A stretch of 64,000 nucleotides of DNA from Poriferisodalis sp965208925 (GTDB taxonomy: Bacteria > Actinomycetota > Acidimicrobiia > Acidimicrobiales > Poriferisodalaceae), in assembly GCF_965208925.1 (NCBI RefSeq), contig NZ_OZ242364.1:930001-994000 (forward strand), given 5' to 3'. Made by a program: the position numbers and the translations under genes. Positions 25,740 through 34,151 of the stretch are shown here, piece by piece. Every line of letters begins with the position of its first letter. The first letter of the stretch is position 1. Under the pieces are notes generated by a model. That model did not search any database, had not been told where the DNA came from, and saw only the letters and a program-made list of their open reading frames with translations.

Positions 25740-27056
25740 TCAGGAGCGGTGGGCTTCGATGGCGGCGAGGGCGTCGTCGAGGGTTTCGACGCCGACCACG
25801 CTGACTGACGGTTCGGCGACGGCGATCGCTTCTTCCACCTGGGAAGCGGGCACGAGGAAGAGATCGGTGCCGGCCCGGATCACGGCGTGCGACTTCTGGG
25901 GCACGCCGCCGATCGGGCCGACGGTGCCGTCGTGATGGATGGTGCCGGTGGCGGCGACGTCGAGATCGCCGGTGAGCGGTTCGGGCGTGAGGGCGTCGAT
26001 GACCGACAGCGTGAAGGCGAGGCCGGCGGAGGGGCCGCCGATGTTCTCGATGTGGAGCTGCACGTCGATGGGCGGCTCGGCAAATTCGACGTGCGTGGTG
26101 ACGATGACGCCGAGCAGGGCGACGCCGTCGCGGTCGGCCAGGGTGACGGTGACGGTGCGGGTGGTGCCGTCGGGGGCGAGGGCGGTGAGCGTGGTGGCGG
26201 CGCCCGGCTCGTGGGCCTTGATGGTGTCGGAGAGCTGCAGTGCCGTGGTGATGGCCGTGTCGCCGACCGCTTGCACGATGTCGCCTTCGTGGAGGGCGTC
26301 GTGGGCCGGGGCGTCGGGCATGACCCGCTCGATGCGGGCGCCGATGGGGGTCATTATCTCGTGGCCCAGGTGCTCGAGTGCGACGGCCACGGCCACCTGG
26401 GTGGACTGGTCCATCTGGAGGCGGCCGGCGTCGCGGTTCTCGGCGACGGTGCGCTCGCCGAGGATGTCCTCGATGTCGACGACTTCGAGGGCGCCGTCGA
26501 GCCAGCCGCCGATCACTTCGAACAGCGACGGGGCGAAGCTGGTGCGGACGCTGACGAGGGAGATGGAGGCGTCGGAGGCGTAGGCGGGGTGGTCGCGCAC
26601 GTCGACGAATTCCTCGATGTCGGCTGTGGCGCCGGGGGCGATGACTGCCTTGTCGACGAGGGTGGTGGTGAAGCCGAAGCCGATGAGCAGGGTGAGGGCG
26701 AGCAGGCTGAGCAGGAGGGCGGTGGAGCCTCGGGTGTATTGGCGGGGGCGTGGGTGGCCTGATGCGGTGTGGGTGGGGTGTTCGGCCGGGTGTTCGGCGG
26801 TGGCCTCATCTGCAGGGTCGGGAGTGTCGGTCTGGGCGGCGGGCGGCGGGGCGAATCCGAGGTCGTCGAGCGATCCTGCGAGGGCGCGCCAGCCGAGGTC
26901 CGCGTCGTCGTTGTCGAACGGGTCGACCGGAGAGTCGTCAGGCTCGTCTTCCGGGCGGATGTCCGGACGTGCGTCAGGCTCGTCTGCCGGACGTGCGCCA
27001 GCATCGTCTTCCGGCGTAGGGCCGGTCGCGTCGGTCACAGGCGCACAGCGTGCCAT
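25740..27056 (-). CDS. Membrane-bound PDZ / Lon-like serine protease
   Basis: 438 residues from the ATG at 27056 (MARCAPVTDATG); a further ATG in frame at 27134 would add a Cys-rich leader of doubtful value. A long Asp/Pro-rich cytoplasmic N-terminus, one membrane helix (TALLLSLLALTLLIGFGFTT), a PDZ domain (APAHDALHEGDIVQAVGDTA) and a C-terminal Lon S16 domain. The Ser is in GGPSAGLAFTLSVID and the Lys in GGVPQKSHAVIRAG. Same family as actinobacterial YlbL-like proteins that act on the outer face of the membrane. Confidence 0.85.
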   Translation of the reverse strand: MARCAPVTDATGPTPEDDAGARPADEPDARPDIRPEDEPDDSPVDPFDNDDADLGWRALAGSLDDLGFAPPPAAQTDTPDPADEATAEHPAEHPTHTASGHPRPRQYTRGSTALLLSLLALTLLIGFGFTTTLVDKAVIAPGATADIEEFVDVRDHPAYASDASISLVSVRTSFAPSLFEVIGGWLDGALEVVDIEDILGERTVAENRDAGRLQMDQSTQVAVAVALEHLGHEIMTPIGARIERVMPDAPAHDALHEGDIVQAVGDTAITTALQLSDTIKAHEPGAATTLTALAPDGTTRTVTVTLADRDGVALLGVIVTTHVEFAEPPIDVQLHIENIGGPSAGLAFTLSVIDALTPEPLTGDLDVAATGTIHHDGTVGPIGGVPQKSHAVIRAGTDLFLVPASQVEEAIAVAEPSVSVVGVETLDDALAAIEAHRS

Positions 27057-27109
27057 GCACTCTGTCGAGGGCACGCGCGCTGGGGTCGCAGATGGGGCAT
27101 ATTGGGCGC

Positions 27110-27319
27110 ATGGAGCCAGGGCGCACCGAGCCACAGCGCATCGAAGCGCAGCGCACCGAGTCGGGTCGGTGGCCCTACAAGCCCACGGCGATCTGGCGCA
27201 AGCTGGTTGCGGTGATCGGCTTGGGAGCGTTCACGGCCATCTGCGCCATTGCTTTGGTGGCGCTGGTGGTGCTAGGCGCAGTGGTCGGGGCGTTGGTGCT
27301 CGAAGCGCTCATCGGGTGA
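27110..27319 (+). CDS. Small membrane protein
   Basis: 69 residues from the ATG at 27110. A polar N-terminus with repeated Glu/Arg/Gln (PGRTEPQRIEAQRTE) is followed by one strongly hydrophobic segment (VIGLGAFTAICAIALVALVV). Divergent from the PDZ-Lon gene, 53 nt away. Not recognised; it resembles small phage-shock or protease-associated membrane proteins only in layout. Confidence 0.55.
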   Translation: MEPGRTEPQRIEAQRTESGRWPYKPTAIWRKLVAVIGLGAFTAICAIALVALVVLGAVVGALVLEALIG

Positions 27320-27400
27320 GCGACCGCCGGCCGTGAACTCGGGGCGAGGCAACGTTCTGATGACCGGCCGTGTGCGACTGCTCCGTAAGGCGCTGATCAA

Positions 27401-28243
27401 ATGACCAAGCGCAGCACGTCGGAGGGCAATGCCGCGGGCGGTGCAGAGGGCAATGCCGCGGGTGATGCGGCGGGCGACGCGTACGCCCGACGGCTGGCAG
27501 CGGTCGTAGCGGGTCATCAGGGTGAGGCAGCGGTGGCGGAGGGGCTGCTGGATGACGACGATGCGAGCGTGCGGGCCGCGGCGCTCGGAGCGTTGGCTCG
27601 GTGCGGGGCGCTGCAGGCGGATCAGGTCAGGCGGGCCTTGGGGGACGAGGCAGCTGAGGTTCGATGCCGGGCGGCGGAGCTGGTGCCGCACGATGTCGAG
27701 CTCGTCGAACTGGTCGAGCTGCTGAGCGATCCGGATGCGTCGGTGGTGGAGGTCGCGGCGGCGGCGCTCGGCGAGCGTGACTGGGATGCCGGGCCGGTCG
27801 GGGAGCTGTGCCGGGTGGCCCGTAGTCATGACGATCCGCTGTGCCGGGAGAGCGCTGTGGCGGCGCTCGGCGCGATCGCCGCCGGCTTGGACGCCGAGGC
27901 GGATGCGCCGCACGAGGCTGCCGCCGACCCAGCAGCCAGACCCGGTCCGGGCCACGCCACCGCTGCGGGCACCCCACATGAAGCCGCCGCCGACCCAGCA
28001 ACCGAACCCGATTCGGGCCACACCACGGCTGCGGGCACCCCACATGAGGCTGCCCGGGGGATGGCGCTCGAAGTGTTGCTGGCCGCGATGGACGACCGAC
28101 CGCAGATCCGTCGCCGGGCGCTGCTCGGCCTGTTTCAGTTCGACGACGACCGGGCCGCCGCCGCTGTGCGGGCAGCGCTCGAGGATCGTGACCGCCAGGT
28201 GCGGGCCGTCGCCGGCGAACTGCTCGGCGTGCCCGTGCGCTGA
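27401..28243 (+). CDS. HEAT-repeat protein with a tandem-repeat insert
   Basis: 280 residues of helical repeats with DD-ASVRAAALGALARC, PDASVVEVAAAALGERD, CRESAVAALGAIAA and DRQVRAVAGELLG, the HEAT/PBS-lyase pattern. Between two repeats sits a low-complexity insert of two near-identical 22-residue units (HEAAADPAARPGPGHATAAG-type), identical at many DNA positions (27910-28050). HEAT proteins serve as scaffolds. The insert probably forms a disordered loop and looks like a recent expansion. Confidence 0.75.
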   Translation: MTKRSTSEGNAAGGAEGNAAGDAAGDAYARRLAAVVAGHQGEAAVAEGLLDDDDASVRAAALGALARCGALQADQVRRALGDEAAEVRCRAAELVPHDVELVELVELLSDPDASVVEVAAAALGERDWDAGPVGELCRVARSHDDPLCRESAVAALGAIAAGLDAEADAPHEAAADPAARPGPGHATAAGTPHEAAADPATEPDSGHTTAAGTPHEAARGMALEVLLAAMDDRPQIRRRALLGLFQFDDDRAAAAVRAALEDRDRQVRAVAGELLGVPVR

Positions 28244-28488
28244 GGGCGTCGCCCGGCTCCGGCACGACTATCGCCGGCGGGCCCCACATCGCTCCCCACG
28301 ACCACCCGCAGCCCCCCATCCGCACGAACCCCCCCCCCCCCCACGAACTTCGCCGACGGGCCCCACATCCCGCCTCCACGACCACCCGCACGCAGCCGCT
28401 TCGTTGCGTCGCGCGGCTAACTCGACCTGCGGCTCCTGTTCAGATCATTCCCTTCATTTTCTATTGATCGGGTTGCTTTTGGTTATTC
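28244..28488. repeat. Intergenic region with poly-C tract and repeated segments
   Basis: Two copies of a roughly 35-nt segment containing CGGGCCCCACATC and CCACGACCACCCGC (28278-28312 and 28356-28390) surround a run of 14 C (28329-28342). No gene is visible. The C-run is prone to slippage. Confidence 0.6.
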
Positions 28489-30147
28489 GTGTCGCACCCC
28501 ACTTCTACGGTTGTTCCCATGTTGAGGAGCGGTTCTGGCAGCGCAGACAGAGCGGACGGTTCGGACGGCGGGCCGGCAACGGCTCGCTCGGGCAGCGCAC
28601 GCAATCCCGGCGGCGCCGGCAGCCCACCCACCACGAACCGGGTCGCCGCGGCTGACGGTGCAGCGGCCCGCCGTTCGGGCACTGGTGACAGCGCCGGCGA
28701 CAGCACTCACAACGTCGAGGCAGCCCCGACAGCCCACCAGCCCGACGATCTCGCAACGGATCAGCAAGGAATGCTCGTGTTGCGGCGACTTGACCGGGGC
28801 GAGCTTGCGTTGTTGTGCCGCAACGAGCTGGTCGATGTGCTGGGTGCTATCGAGCGCCTCGCCAACCGGTTGGCGGGCTACCGGGCCGAGGTGCTCGGCG
28901 CGCTCGACGAGCTGAGCCGCTCGGGCGTGGATCCGGATCCGACGCCGCATCTGACGTTGCGAGATGCCACCGGCGTGTCCGAACGGGAAGCACGCCGGCT
29001 GCACCGCGTCGCGGACAAGGCCCGCGAGCACATAGCCGTGCTGGACGCGCTCGCGGCGGGCGACATCAACACCGACCAGGCTGCAGCACTGTGCGACGCT
29101 CGCGTACCCGAAGAGGTGCGCGCGGAGCTGGTGGCCGCTGCCGCCTCACACGACACCGACACGACCCGTCGACACATTCGTGAAGCCGAAGCCACGCACG
29201 GCGACGAGACGTCGACCGAGCGGTTCCTGCGCCAGCGGGCGGCTCGGGGCGCTGGATGGGGCCGCGATCACGAAGGAATGCTCAAGCTGTGGGCACGGTT
29301 CGATCCCGAGACGGGTGCCGGCATCGAAGCGGCGCTCGAACCGCTGCGCCGGGCCCTGTGGCAGCAAGACAAGCACCAGCGCACCGACCGGCGCACGCCG
29401 GCACAACGCGACGCCGACACGCTCGCGTACGCGCTCGCCGGGATCACCCTCACCGAGCAGGACGCCGGCGCGGTCGACCGTCTGCATGCACGCGAATGTC
29501 ACGACGGGCACGCCGCGCCCGGCCAATCAGGCACTAAGCACACGGGCAGAGGCCGGTCACAGTCGAAGCGCACAGCAGCGCTCGGCGCTTCGAGGCCTGA
29601 CGGCAAGCACGAGCCGGCAGGTTCGATGCGGCGGCTGCCGCCCGCACAGATCAGCGTGCTGATCGGCCTTGACGCGTTGCGCAGCCACACCGATGAGGCC
29701 GGCATCACCGATGCCGGCACCGAGCTGGCGCCAGAGGCTGTGCGGCGCCTCGCATGCGACGCCGAGATCATCCCCATCATCTTGGGCGGACGAGGCGGAG
29801 GCGCCGACATCGGCTGGGCACGACGCACTGTGCCAGTACGGCTCAGGCGGCTGCTGATCGCTCGCGACAAGCACTGCCAGTGGCCTGGTTGCCATGCGCC
29901 GCCGTCGCGCTGCGACGCGCACCACGTCATTCACTGGGCTAACGGTGGCCCCACCAACCTCGACAACCTGGCACTGCTGTGCCATACCCATCACCAGCAC
30001 CTGCACGAGCACGGTTACGAACTGGTTGCGGGCCCTGACGGCTGGGTTCCGATTCAAAAGGCCGCCCTGGAACATGCCGCGGGACACGCCGAGGCCGCGG
30101 ATCACATCGATGACCCCAACCGGGATCGTCAAGCCCGGGCGCCCTAG
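28489..30147 (+). CDS. DUF222 / HNH endonuclease-domain protein (13E12 type)
   Basis: 552 residues from the GTG at 28489; an ATG at 28519 is equally possible. A disordered Ser/Gly/Ala N-terminus (~100 residues) precedes a DUF222 domain (IERLANRLAGYRAEVLGALD, SEREARRLHRVADKAREH, DINTDQAAALCDA) and a C-terminal HNH domain: RDKHCQWPGCHAPPSRCDAH, HVIHWANGGPTNLDNL and LCHTHHQHLHEHG, with Cys/His zinc ligands. Actinobacteria often carry many copies of this family; activity is rarely shown. Its stop codon overlaps that of the convergent lipoprotein gene. Confidence 0.88.
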   Translation: MSHPTSTVVPMLRSGSGSADRADGSDGGPATARSGSARNPGGAGSPPTTNRVAAADGAAARRSGTGDSAGDSTHNVEAAPTAHQPDDLATDQQGMLVLRRLDRGELALLCRNELVDVLGAIERLANRLAGYRAEVLGALDELSRSGVDPDPTPHLTLRDATGVSEREARRLHRVADKAREHIAVLDALAAGDINTDQAAALCDARVPEEVRAELVAAAASHDTDTTRRHIREAEATHGDETSTERFLRQRAARGAGWGRDHEGMLKLWARFDPETGAGIEAALEPLRRALWQQDKHQRTDRRTPAQRDADTLAYALAGITLTEQDAGAVDRLHARECHDGHAAPGQSGTKHTGRGRSQSKRTAALGASRPDGKHEPAGSMRRLPPAQISVLIGLDALRSHTDEAGITDAGTELAPEAVRRLACDAEIIPIILGGRGGGADIGWARRTVPVRLRRLLIARDKHCQWPGCHAPPSRCDAHHVIHWANGGPTNLDNLALLCHTHHQHLHEHGYELVAGPDGWVPIQKAALEHAAGHAEAADHIDDPNRDRQARAP

Positions 30148-31799
30148 TCCGAGCCCGGGTCCGGGTCCGGGTCCAGGTCCGAGGCCGGGCCGAGGCGGTT
30201 TCGCAGTTCTTCGGCCAGGTGAGTCACGTCGAGGGCGAGTACTTGGCGCAGCCCGAGGTCGTCGGCGGCGACTTCGCTGCGTCCGTAGAGACGGAGCGTG
30301 CGCAGCGGTCCGCCGCCGATCGGCTCGGCGATGTCCATGCCGATGCGAGGCACGCCGGGCAGGGTGTTGCGGTCGGGGTCGACCGGCTCGACATGTCCTG
30401 CCAAGGCAACGAGCCGTTCCCGACTCACATCGCCGGCAGCGACCGCCTGCTCCAGCAACAGGTGCAGGCGCAGCTGTGAGAGCCATCCGGCCCGGACTCG
30501 GGCGTCTGCTGCCGGCCATTCGTTGTGCAACCTGGCCCAGTCGGCTGCGAACGCATCCGTCACTGCGGAGCGGCCGGTCTGCCAGGGCGGGGCGGGGTCG
30601 ATGAGCAGCTCGACGTGTCGAGGCAGTTCATGGCCGGCGGCCAGGGTGGAGCGCCGTGCGACGGTCAGGCTCGGTGGCAGTCGTTCGAGTACGTCGATCG
30701 CGTTGGCCTCGGCCGTCTCGACAAGTACGTACCGGCACTGGCGGTCGCTGACCGCATCGGCGACCTCGAACACGGACGCGTCCAGGTCGAGCACCTCGAT
30801 CTCGCCTACGTCCAGGTCGAGCATTGCGGGCACCGTCTCACGGGCGGCGCCTGCGGCGTAGGCCGCTGCGGCGACCTGGCGGCCCAGGGGCGAGCGGTCC
30901 ACGATGACGCACCAGGCTGCGCCTGGTCCGCTCGCTCGGAAGCGGTCCAGCAGGGCCACGGTGGTCAGCTCAACTGGCGCTGCCGATGTGAGCACCCAGT
31001 CCAAGTCCTCGCCGGCCAGCGTGGCTACCGCCGGCACCACGGGCAACGGCAGGTCGGTGGTTGCCTTGGCCAGGTGAGCCGGGTCGGCCGCGCCGATCAC
31101 GTCGATGGCGCTGCTTACGTAGGCCAGCGCGGCGATGTCCCACTCCCTGAGCGCCGTCGCATCTGCGTTCGACGTTGCTGGCGCTCCGCTGTCCCCCGAC
31201 GCACCGGCACCACCATCGGTCGCAGCCGACGCGCCGCCGTAACCCAGCACAGCGGCATCACCGTCGGCCGTAGCCGATGCGCCGCCGTAACCCAGGGCGG
31301 CGGCATCACCGTCGGCCGTGGCCGACGCGTCGCCATACCCGAGCGCATTGGCATCACCGTCAGTCGTGGCCGGCGCGCCGCCGTAACCCAGCGCGGCGGC
31401 ATCACCGTCGGCCGTGGCCGACGCGTCGCCATACCCGAGCGCATTGGCATCACCGTCAGTCGTGGCCGGCGCGCCGCCGTAACCCAGCGCGGCGGCATCG
31501 CGGTGCTTCACCGACAACTCGACCCGGTACAACCCGGCTACGCCGCCGCGGGCATTGACCCCGGCCCAGTAGGCCTGCACACCGGCGAGCGCCGCACGGT
31601 CCGCCTCGGCTTGACCCAGGTCCATCAGCACGCCCAGCGTGAACACGCCGGCGTCGTAGCCCGGGGCAGGCGCAAGCTGCGGCGGCACTGCTGGGCTGTC
31701 CTCAGGGGGCGGTTCCGAGCAGCCCGCCGCAAGCAGCACGGCTGCGAGCAACACCGCCGCCAGCAACGCCGCCACGCGCACCGGCGCAGCACTCAGCAT
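30144..31799 (-). CDS. Solute-binding lipoprotein with a seven-unit tandem-repeat insert
   Basis: 551 residues. Signal with two hydrophobic repeats (AALLAAVLLAAVLLAAGC), lipobox Cys at 27. The mature part begins like type I periplasmic binding proteins (FTLGVLMDLGQAEADRAALA, VQAYWAGVNARGGVAGLYRV). At residues 101-212 this is interrupted by seven 16-residue units (DAAALGYGGAPATTDG type). The fold resumes with REWDIAALAYVSSAIDVIGA. It belongs to the branched-chain amino-acid/ANF-receptor fold, but no ABC permease genes are adjacent, so the ligand is unknown. Confidence 0.72.
   Translation of the reverse strand: MLSAAPVRVAALLAAVLLAAVLLAAGCSEPPPEDSPAVPPQLAPAPGYDAGVFTLGVLMDLGQAEADRAALAGVQAYWAGVNARGGVAGLYRVELSVKHRDAAALGYGGAPATTDGDANALGYGDASATADGDAAALGYGGAPATTDGDANALGYGDASATADGDAAALGYGGASATADGDAAVLGYGGASAATDGGAGASGDSGAPATSNADATALREWDIAALAYVSSAIDVIGAADPAHLAKATTDLPLPVVPAVATLAGEDLDWVLTSAAPVELTTVALLDRFRASGPGAAWCVIVDRSPLGRQVAAAAYAAGAARETVPAMLDLDVGEIEVLDLDASVFEVADAVSDRQCRYVLVETAEANAIDVLERLPPSLTVARRSTLAAGHELPRHVELLIDPAPPWQTGRSAVTDAFAADWARLHNEWPAADARVRAGWLSQLRLHLLLEQAVAAGDVSRERLVALAGHVEPVDPDRNTLPGVPRIGMDIAEPIGGGPLRTLRLYGRSEVAADDLGLRQVLALDVTHLAEELRNRLGPASDLDPDPDPGSD
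31164..31499 (-). repeat. In-frame 48-nt tandem repeat, seven units
   Basis: Seven 48-nt units arranged as alternating types, so that the first two 96-nt pairs (31499-31404 and 31403-31308) are virtually identical. Units end in G-Y-G and D-G turns. Later units are more diverged, indicating expansion from one end. Confidence 0.85.
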
Positions 31800-31923
31800 G
31801 TGCCGTAGCCCATCGACTCAGCCTCGTGCGGGCGCCGCCGTGTCACACCCCCGCGAGAGAGTGATCTCATGCACAGCAGCCCGACGAGCACACCTAACCA
31901 GCGTGCCCCACCGCCGGTGCGGA

Positions 31924-32928
31924 TCAGCGGCCGGGGATCGTGTGTGAGGCGTGAAGCGACTCGAAGTTCGCGAGGGCCCGGCCAGCGCCGAGCACGACGG
32001 TCTCGAGCGGCGACTCCGAGCGCAGCACAGGCACACGTGCCTCAGAGGCGATGCGCTGGTCGAGGCCCTGCAACAGCGAGCCGCCGCCGACCATGAGGGC
32101 GCCGGTGTGGATGAGGTCCTGTGCCAGCTCGGGCGGTGCCTCGCCCAAGCACTCCAGGACAGCTTCCACAATGAGCTCGACCGTGTCGGCCAGTGCGGAG
32201 CGCACCTCGGTGGGGGTGATGAGGAACGTGCGGGGCAGACCCGTCGACAGGTCACGGCCCTTCACCTCGGCATCGAACTTGTCGTCGACCGGCCATGCCG
32301 AGCCGATGCTGATCTTCAGCTCCTCCGCAGTGCGCTCGCCGATCGCGATGCCGTGCACCCGGCGGGCGTAGTTCATCAGCGCAGTGTCGAAATCGAACGA
32401 CCCCACCCGGACGGCACGCAGCGATACCAGGCCGCCGAGCGACACCATGGCGATCTCGGCGGTGCCGCCGCCGATGTCGATCACCAGCGAACCGGTGGGC
32501 TCGTGGATCGGCAGGCCCGAGCCGATGGCAGCAGCGATCGGCTGCTCGATGAGCCGGACGTCTGACGACCCGGCACGCCGCGCCGCCTCGATCACCGCCC
32601 GACGCTCGACTGGCGTGATGAGCGAAGGCACACAGACGGCGACACGGGTGCGGCCGAAACGGCCGACGCCCACGCCCTGCAGGATGAGCCGGATCATGCG
32701 CTGGGTGATGTCGAAGTCGGTGATGGCGCCGTTGCGCAGCGGCCGTGCAGCGATGATGTAGCTCGGCGTGCGCCCGATCATCTGCCAGGCTTCGCGCCCT
32801 ACCGACAGCACTTCGCCAGAACGCTCATTGAGCGCGATGACCGACGGCTCGTTGAAGACGATGCCGCGCCCCCGCTCGTACACCAGCGTGTTCGCGGTGC
32901 CGAGATCGATCGCCAGGTCACGAGCCAG
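31924..32928 (-). CDS. mreB: MreB-like actin homologue, CTG start
   Basis: 334 residues. The conserved MreB N-terminus ARDLAIDLGTANTLVYERG is encoded, but no ATG, GTG or TTG precedes it; the codon where Met belongs is CTG (32928-32926). The first conventional start (GTG at 32883) would delete the phosphate-1 loop DLGTANT. Further motifs: SVIALNERSG, VCVPSLITPVERRAVIEAA, LVIDIGGGTAEIAMV (phosphate 2) and GALMVGGGSLLQGLD (adenosine). MreB polymers guide lateral wall synthesis. It overlaps the upstream membrane-protein gene by 11 nt. Confidence 0.88.
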   Translation of the reverse strand: MARDLAIDLGTANTLVYERGRGIVFNEPSVIALNERSGEVLSVGREAWQMIGRTPSYIIAARPLRNGAITDFDITQRMIRLILQGVGVGRFGRTRVAVCVPSLITPVERRAVIEAARRAGSSDVRLIEQPIAAAIGSGLPIHEPTGSLVIDIGGGTAEIAMVSLGGLVSLRAVRVGSFDFDTALMNYARRVHGIAIGERTAEELKISIGSAWPVDDKFDAEVKGRDLSTGLPRTFLITPTEVRSALADTVELIVEAVLECLGEAPPELAQDLIHTGALMVGGGSLLQGLDQRIASEARVPVLRSESPLETVVLGAGRALANFESLHASHTIPGR

Positions 32929-33631
32929 GACGACGCCTCTGGCTGGGATGCTGGTCGGGCATCTGAATGGGCCGCTGGCTGGGCCGCTGGTCGGGCATCT
33001 GAATGGGCCGCTGATCGGGACGCTGGTTGGGCATCTGAATGGGCCGCTGGCTGGACCGCTGGTCGGGCATCTGAATGGGCCGCTGATCGGGCCGCTGGTT
33101 GGGCATCTGAATGGGGCGCTGGCTGGACATCTGACTTGGGCGCTGGTTGGCGGAGATCACACGGTCGTGCCGTCGTTCGGCTTCGGGTGGGCGAGGCATC
33201 GCCCGGCGGCTTCTCCGATCGCCTGCCTGCAGCGGGAGCTCTTCGAGGTCGGCGCTGAGCGGCGGCAGCAGCGGCACCGAGTAGTCACGCTCCACCAGCC
33301 GGACGCTGGCCGGTGCGCGCGCAGGCGGCTTCGAGCCAGGCGCGGAGGGCGGAGGTTCCTGCACACTGGCATCAGCGCTGGCATCGGCGCCGGCAGCAGC
33401 GCCGGCATCAACATTGGGATCAGCACCCGAGGACGCCTCCGAATCGAGGCCGGGCGTGCCAGATGGCAGCTCGTCTGAGTCAGGGGGGGCGATCGACTCA
33501 AGCTTGCGCCGGAACAGCCCTGTCTCGTCGTCGGTCACCTTCTGGTGCTTGATGCGGGCACCCACGCCCAAAACGACCATCCCCAGCAGCGGCACCACGA
33601 TCGCGATCGCCAGGAACAGCAACGGGCTCAT
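32918..33631 (-). CDS. Membrane protein with Gln/Pro-rich 12-residue repeats
   Basis: 237 residues from the ATG at 33631, right before one membrane helix (SPLLFLAIAIVVPLLGMVVL). The cytoplasmic part has GLFRRKLESI, an Ala/Asp-rich linker and VRLVERDYSVPLLPPLSADL. It ends in about six 12-residue units (RPIQMPNQRPDQ / RPIQMPDQRPSQ) that reach into the start of mreB. The overlap suggests co-expression with MreB; a role in envelope morphogenesis is a guess. Confidence 0.65.
   Translation of the reverse strand: MSPLLFLAIAIVVPLLGMVVLGVGARIKHQKVTDDETGLFRRKLESIAPPDSDELPSGTPGLDSEASSGADPNVDAGAAAGADASADASVQEPPPSAPGSKPPARAPASVRLVERDYSVPLLPPLSADLEELPLQAGDRRSRRAMPRPPEAERRHDRVISANQRPSQMSSQRPIQMPNQRPDQRPIQMPDQRSSQRPIQMPNQRPDQRPIQMPDQRPSQRPIQMPDQHPSQRRRPGS
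32940..33155 (-). repeat. 36-nt in-frame tandem repeats at the gene end
   Basis: About six 36-nt units coding for RPIQMP-QRP-Q. They lie directly before the mreB start, so copy-number change would alter spacing between the upstream gene and mreB. Confidence 0.75.
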
Positions 33632-33677
33632 GACCGGAGCACCTGGCTCAGGAGCACTTGTCTCAGGAGCACCTGGT

Positions 33678-34151
33678 TCATGACTGGGGCACCTGCGCGA
33701 TCGGCTGCGACTGCAGGCCCCAGTCGGTGCCGGCGTCATGATGCTCTTGCTTCCAGATCGGCACCGTGGCCTTCAAGGTATCGATGCCGAAGCGGGCGGC
33801 TTCGAATGCCGCATCGCGGTGCGGCGCCGAGGCGGCAACCACAACCGAGCTCTCCGTCAAACCCAGCATGCCCACCCGGTGCAGCAGCGCCGCCTTGCGC
33901 ACGCTCGGCCACCGTTGCCGCATCTCCGCAGCGATGCCGGCAAGCCGCGGCGCCACCTCCGACTCGTACGCCTCGTACACCAGCTGGGTCACGCCCGTGC
34001 GGTGCTCGGCATGATCCCGGACCGTGCCGGAGAACAGCACGACCGCGCCCGCCGCCGGATCAAGCGCCCATTCATAGATCGCGGCGATCGGCAGCTCGTC
34101 GTGAGTCAGCTCCACCCACGTGTCGGCCGGGATCACATCGGGTGACATCAT
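33678..34151 (-). CDS. moaE: Molybdopterin synthase catalytic subunit
   Basis: 157 residues. MoaE motifs: GAVVLFSGTVRDHAEHRTGV, LVYEAYESEVAPRLAGIAAE, LHRVGMLGLTESSVVVAASA, HRDAAFEAARFGIDTLKATV and PIWKQEH with the catalytic Lys. It transfers sulfur from MoaD thiocarboxylate to precursor Z to make molybdopterin. The start overlaps the stop of the epimerase gene (ATGA). It is the only Mo-cofactor biosynthesis gene in the window; a Mo-hydroxylase-like protein occurs at 59094-60731. Confidence 0.93.
   Translation of the reverse strand: MMSPDVIPADTWVELTHDELPIAAIYEWALDPAAGAVVLFSGTVRDHAEHRTGVTQLVYEAYESEVAPRLAGIAAEMRQRWPSVRKAALLHRVGMLGLTESSVVVAASAPHRDAAFEAARFGIDTLKATVPIWKQEHHDAGTDWGLQSQPIAQVPQS

Noticed and set aside
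31164..31499. Possible CRISPR array
   Set aside because: The repeats are contiguous 48-nt coding units without unique spacers and stay in frame within a lipoprotein gene.
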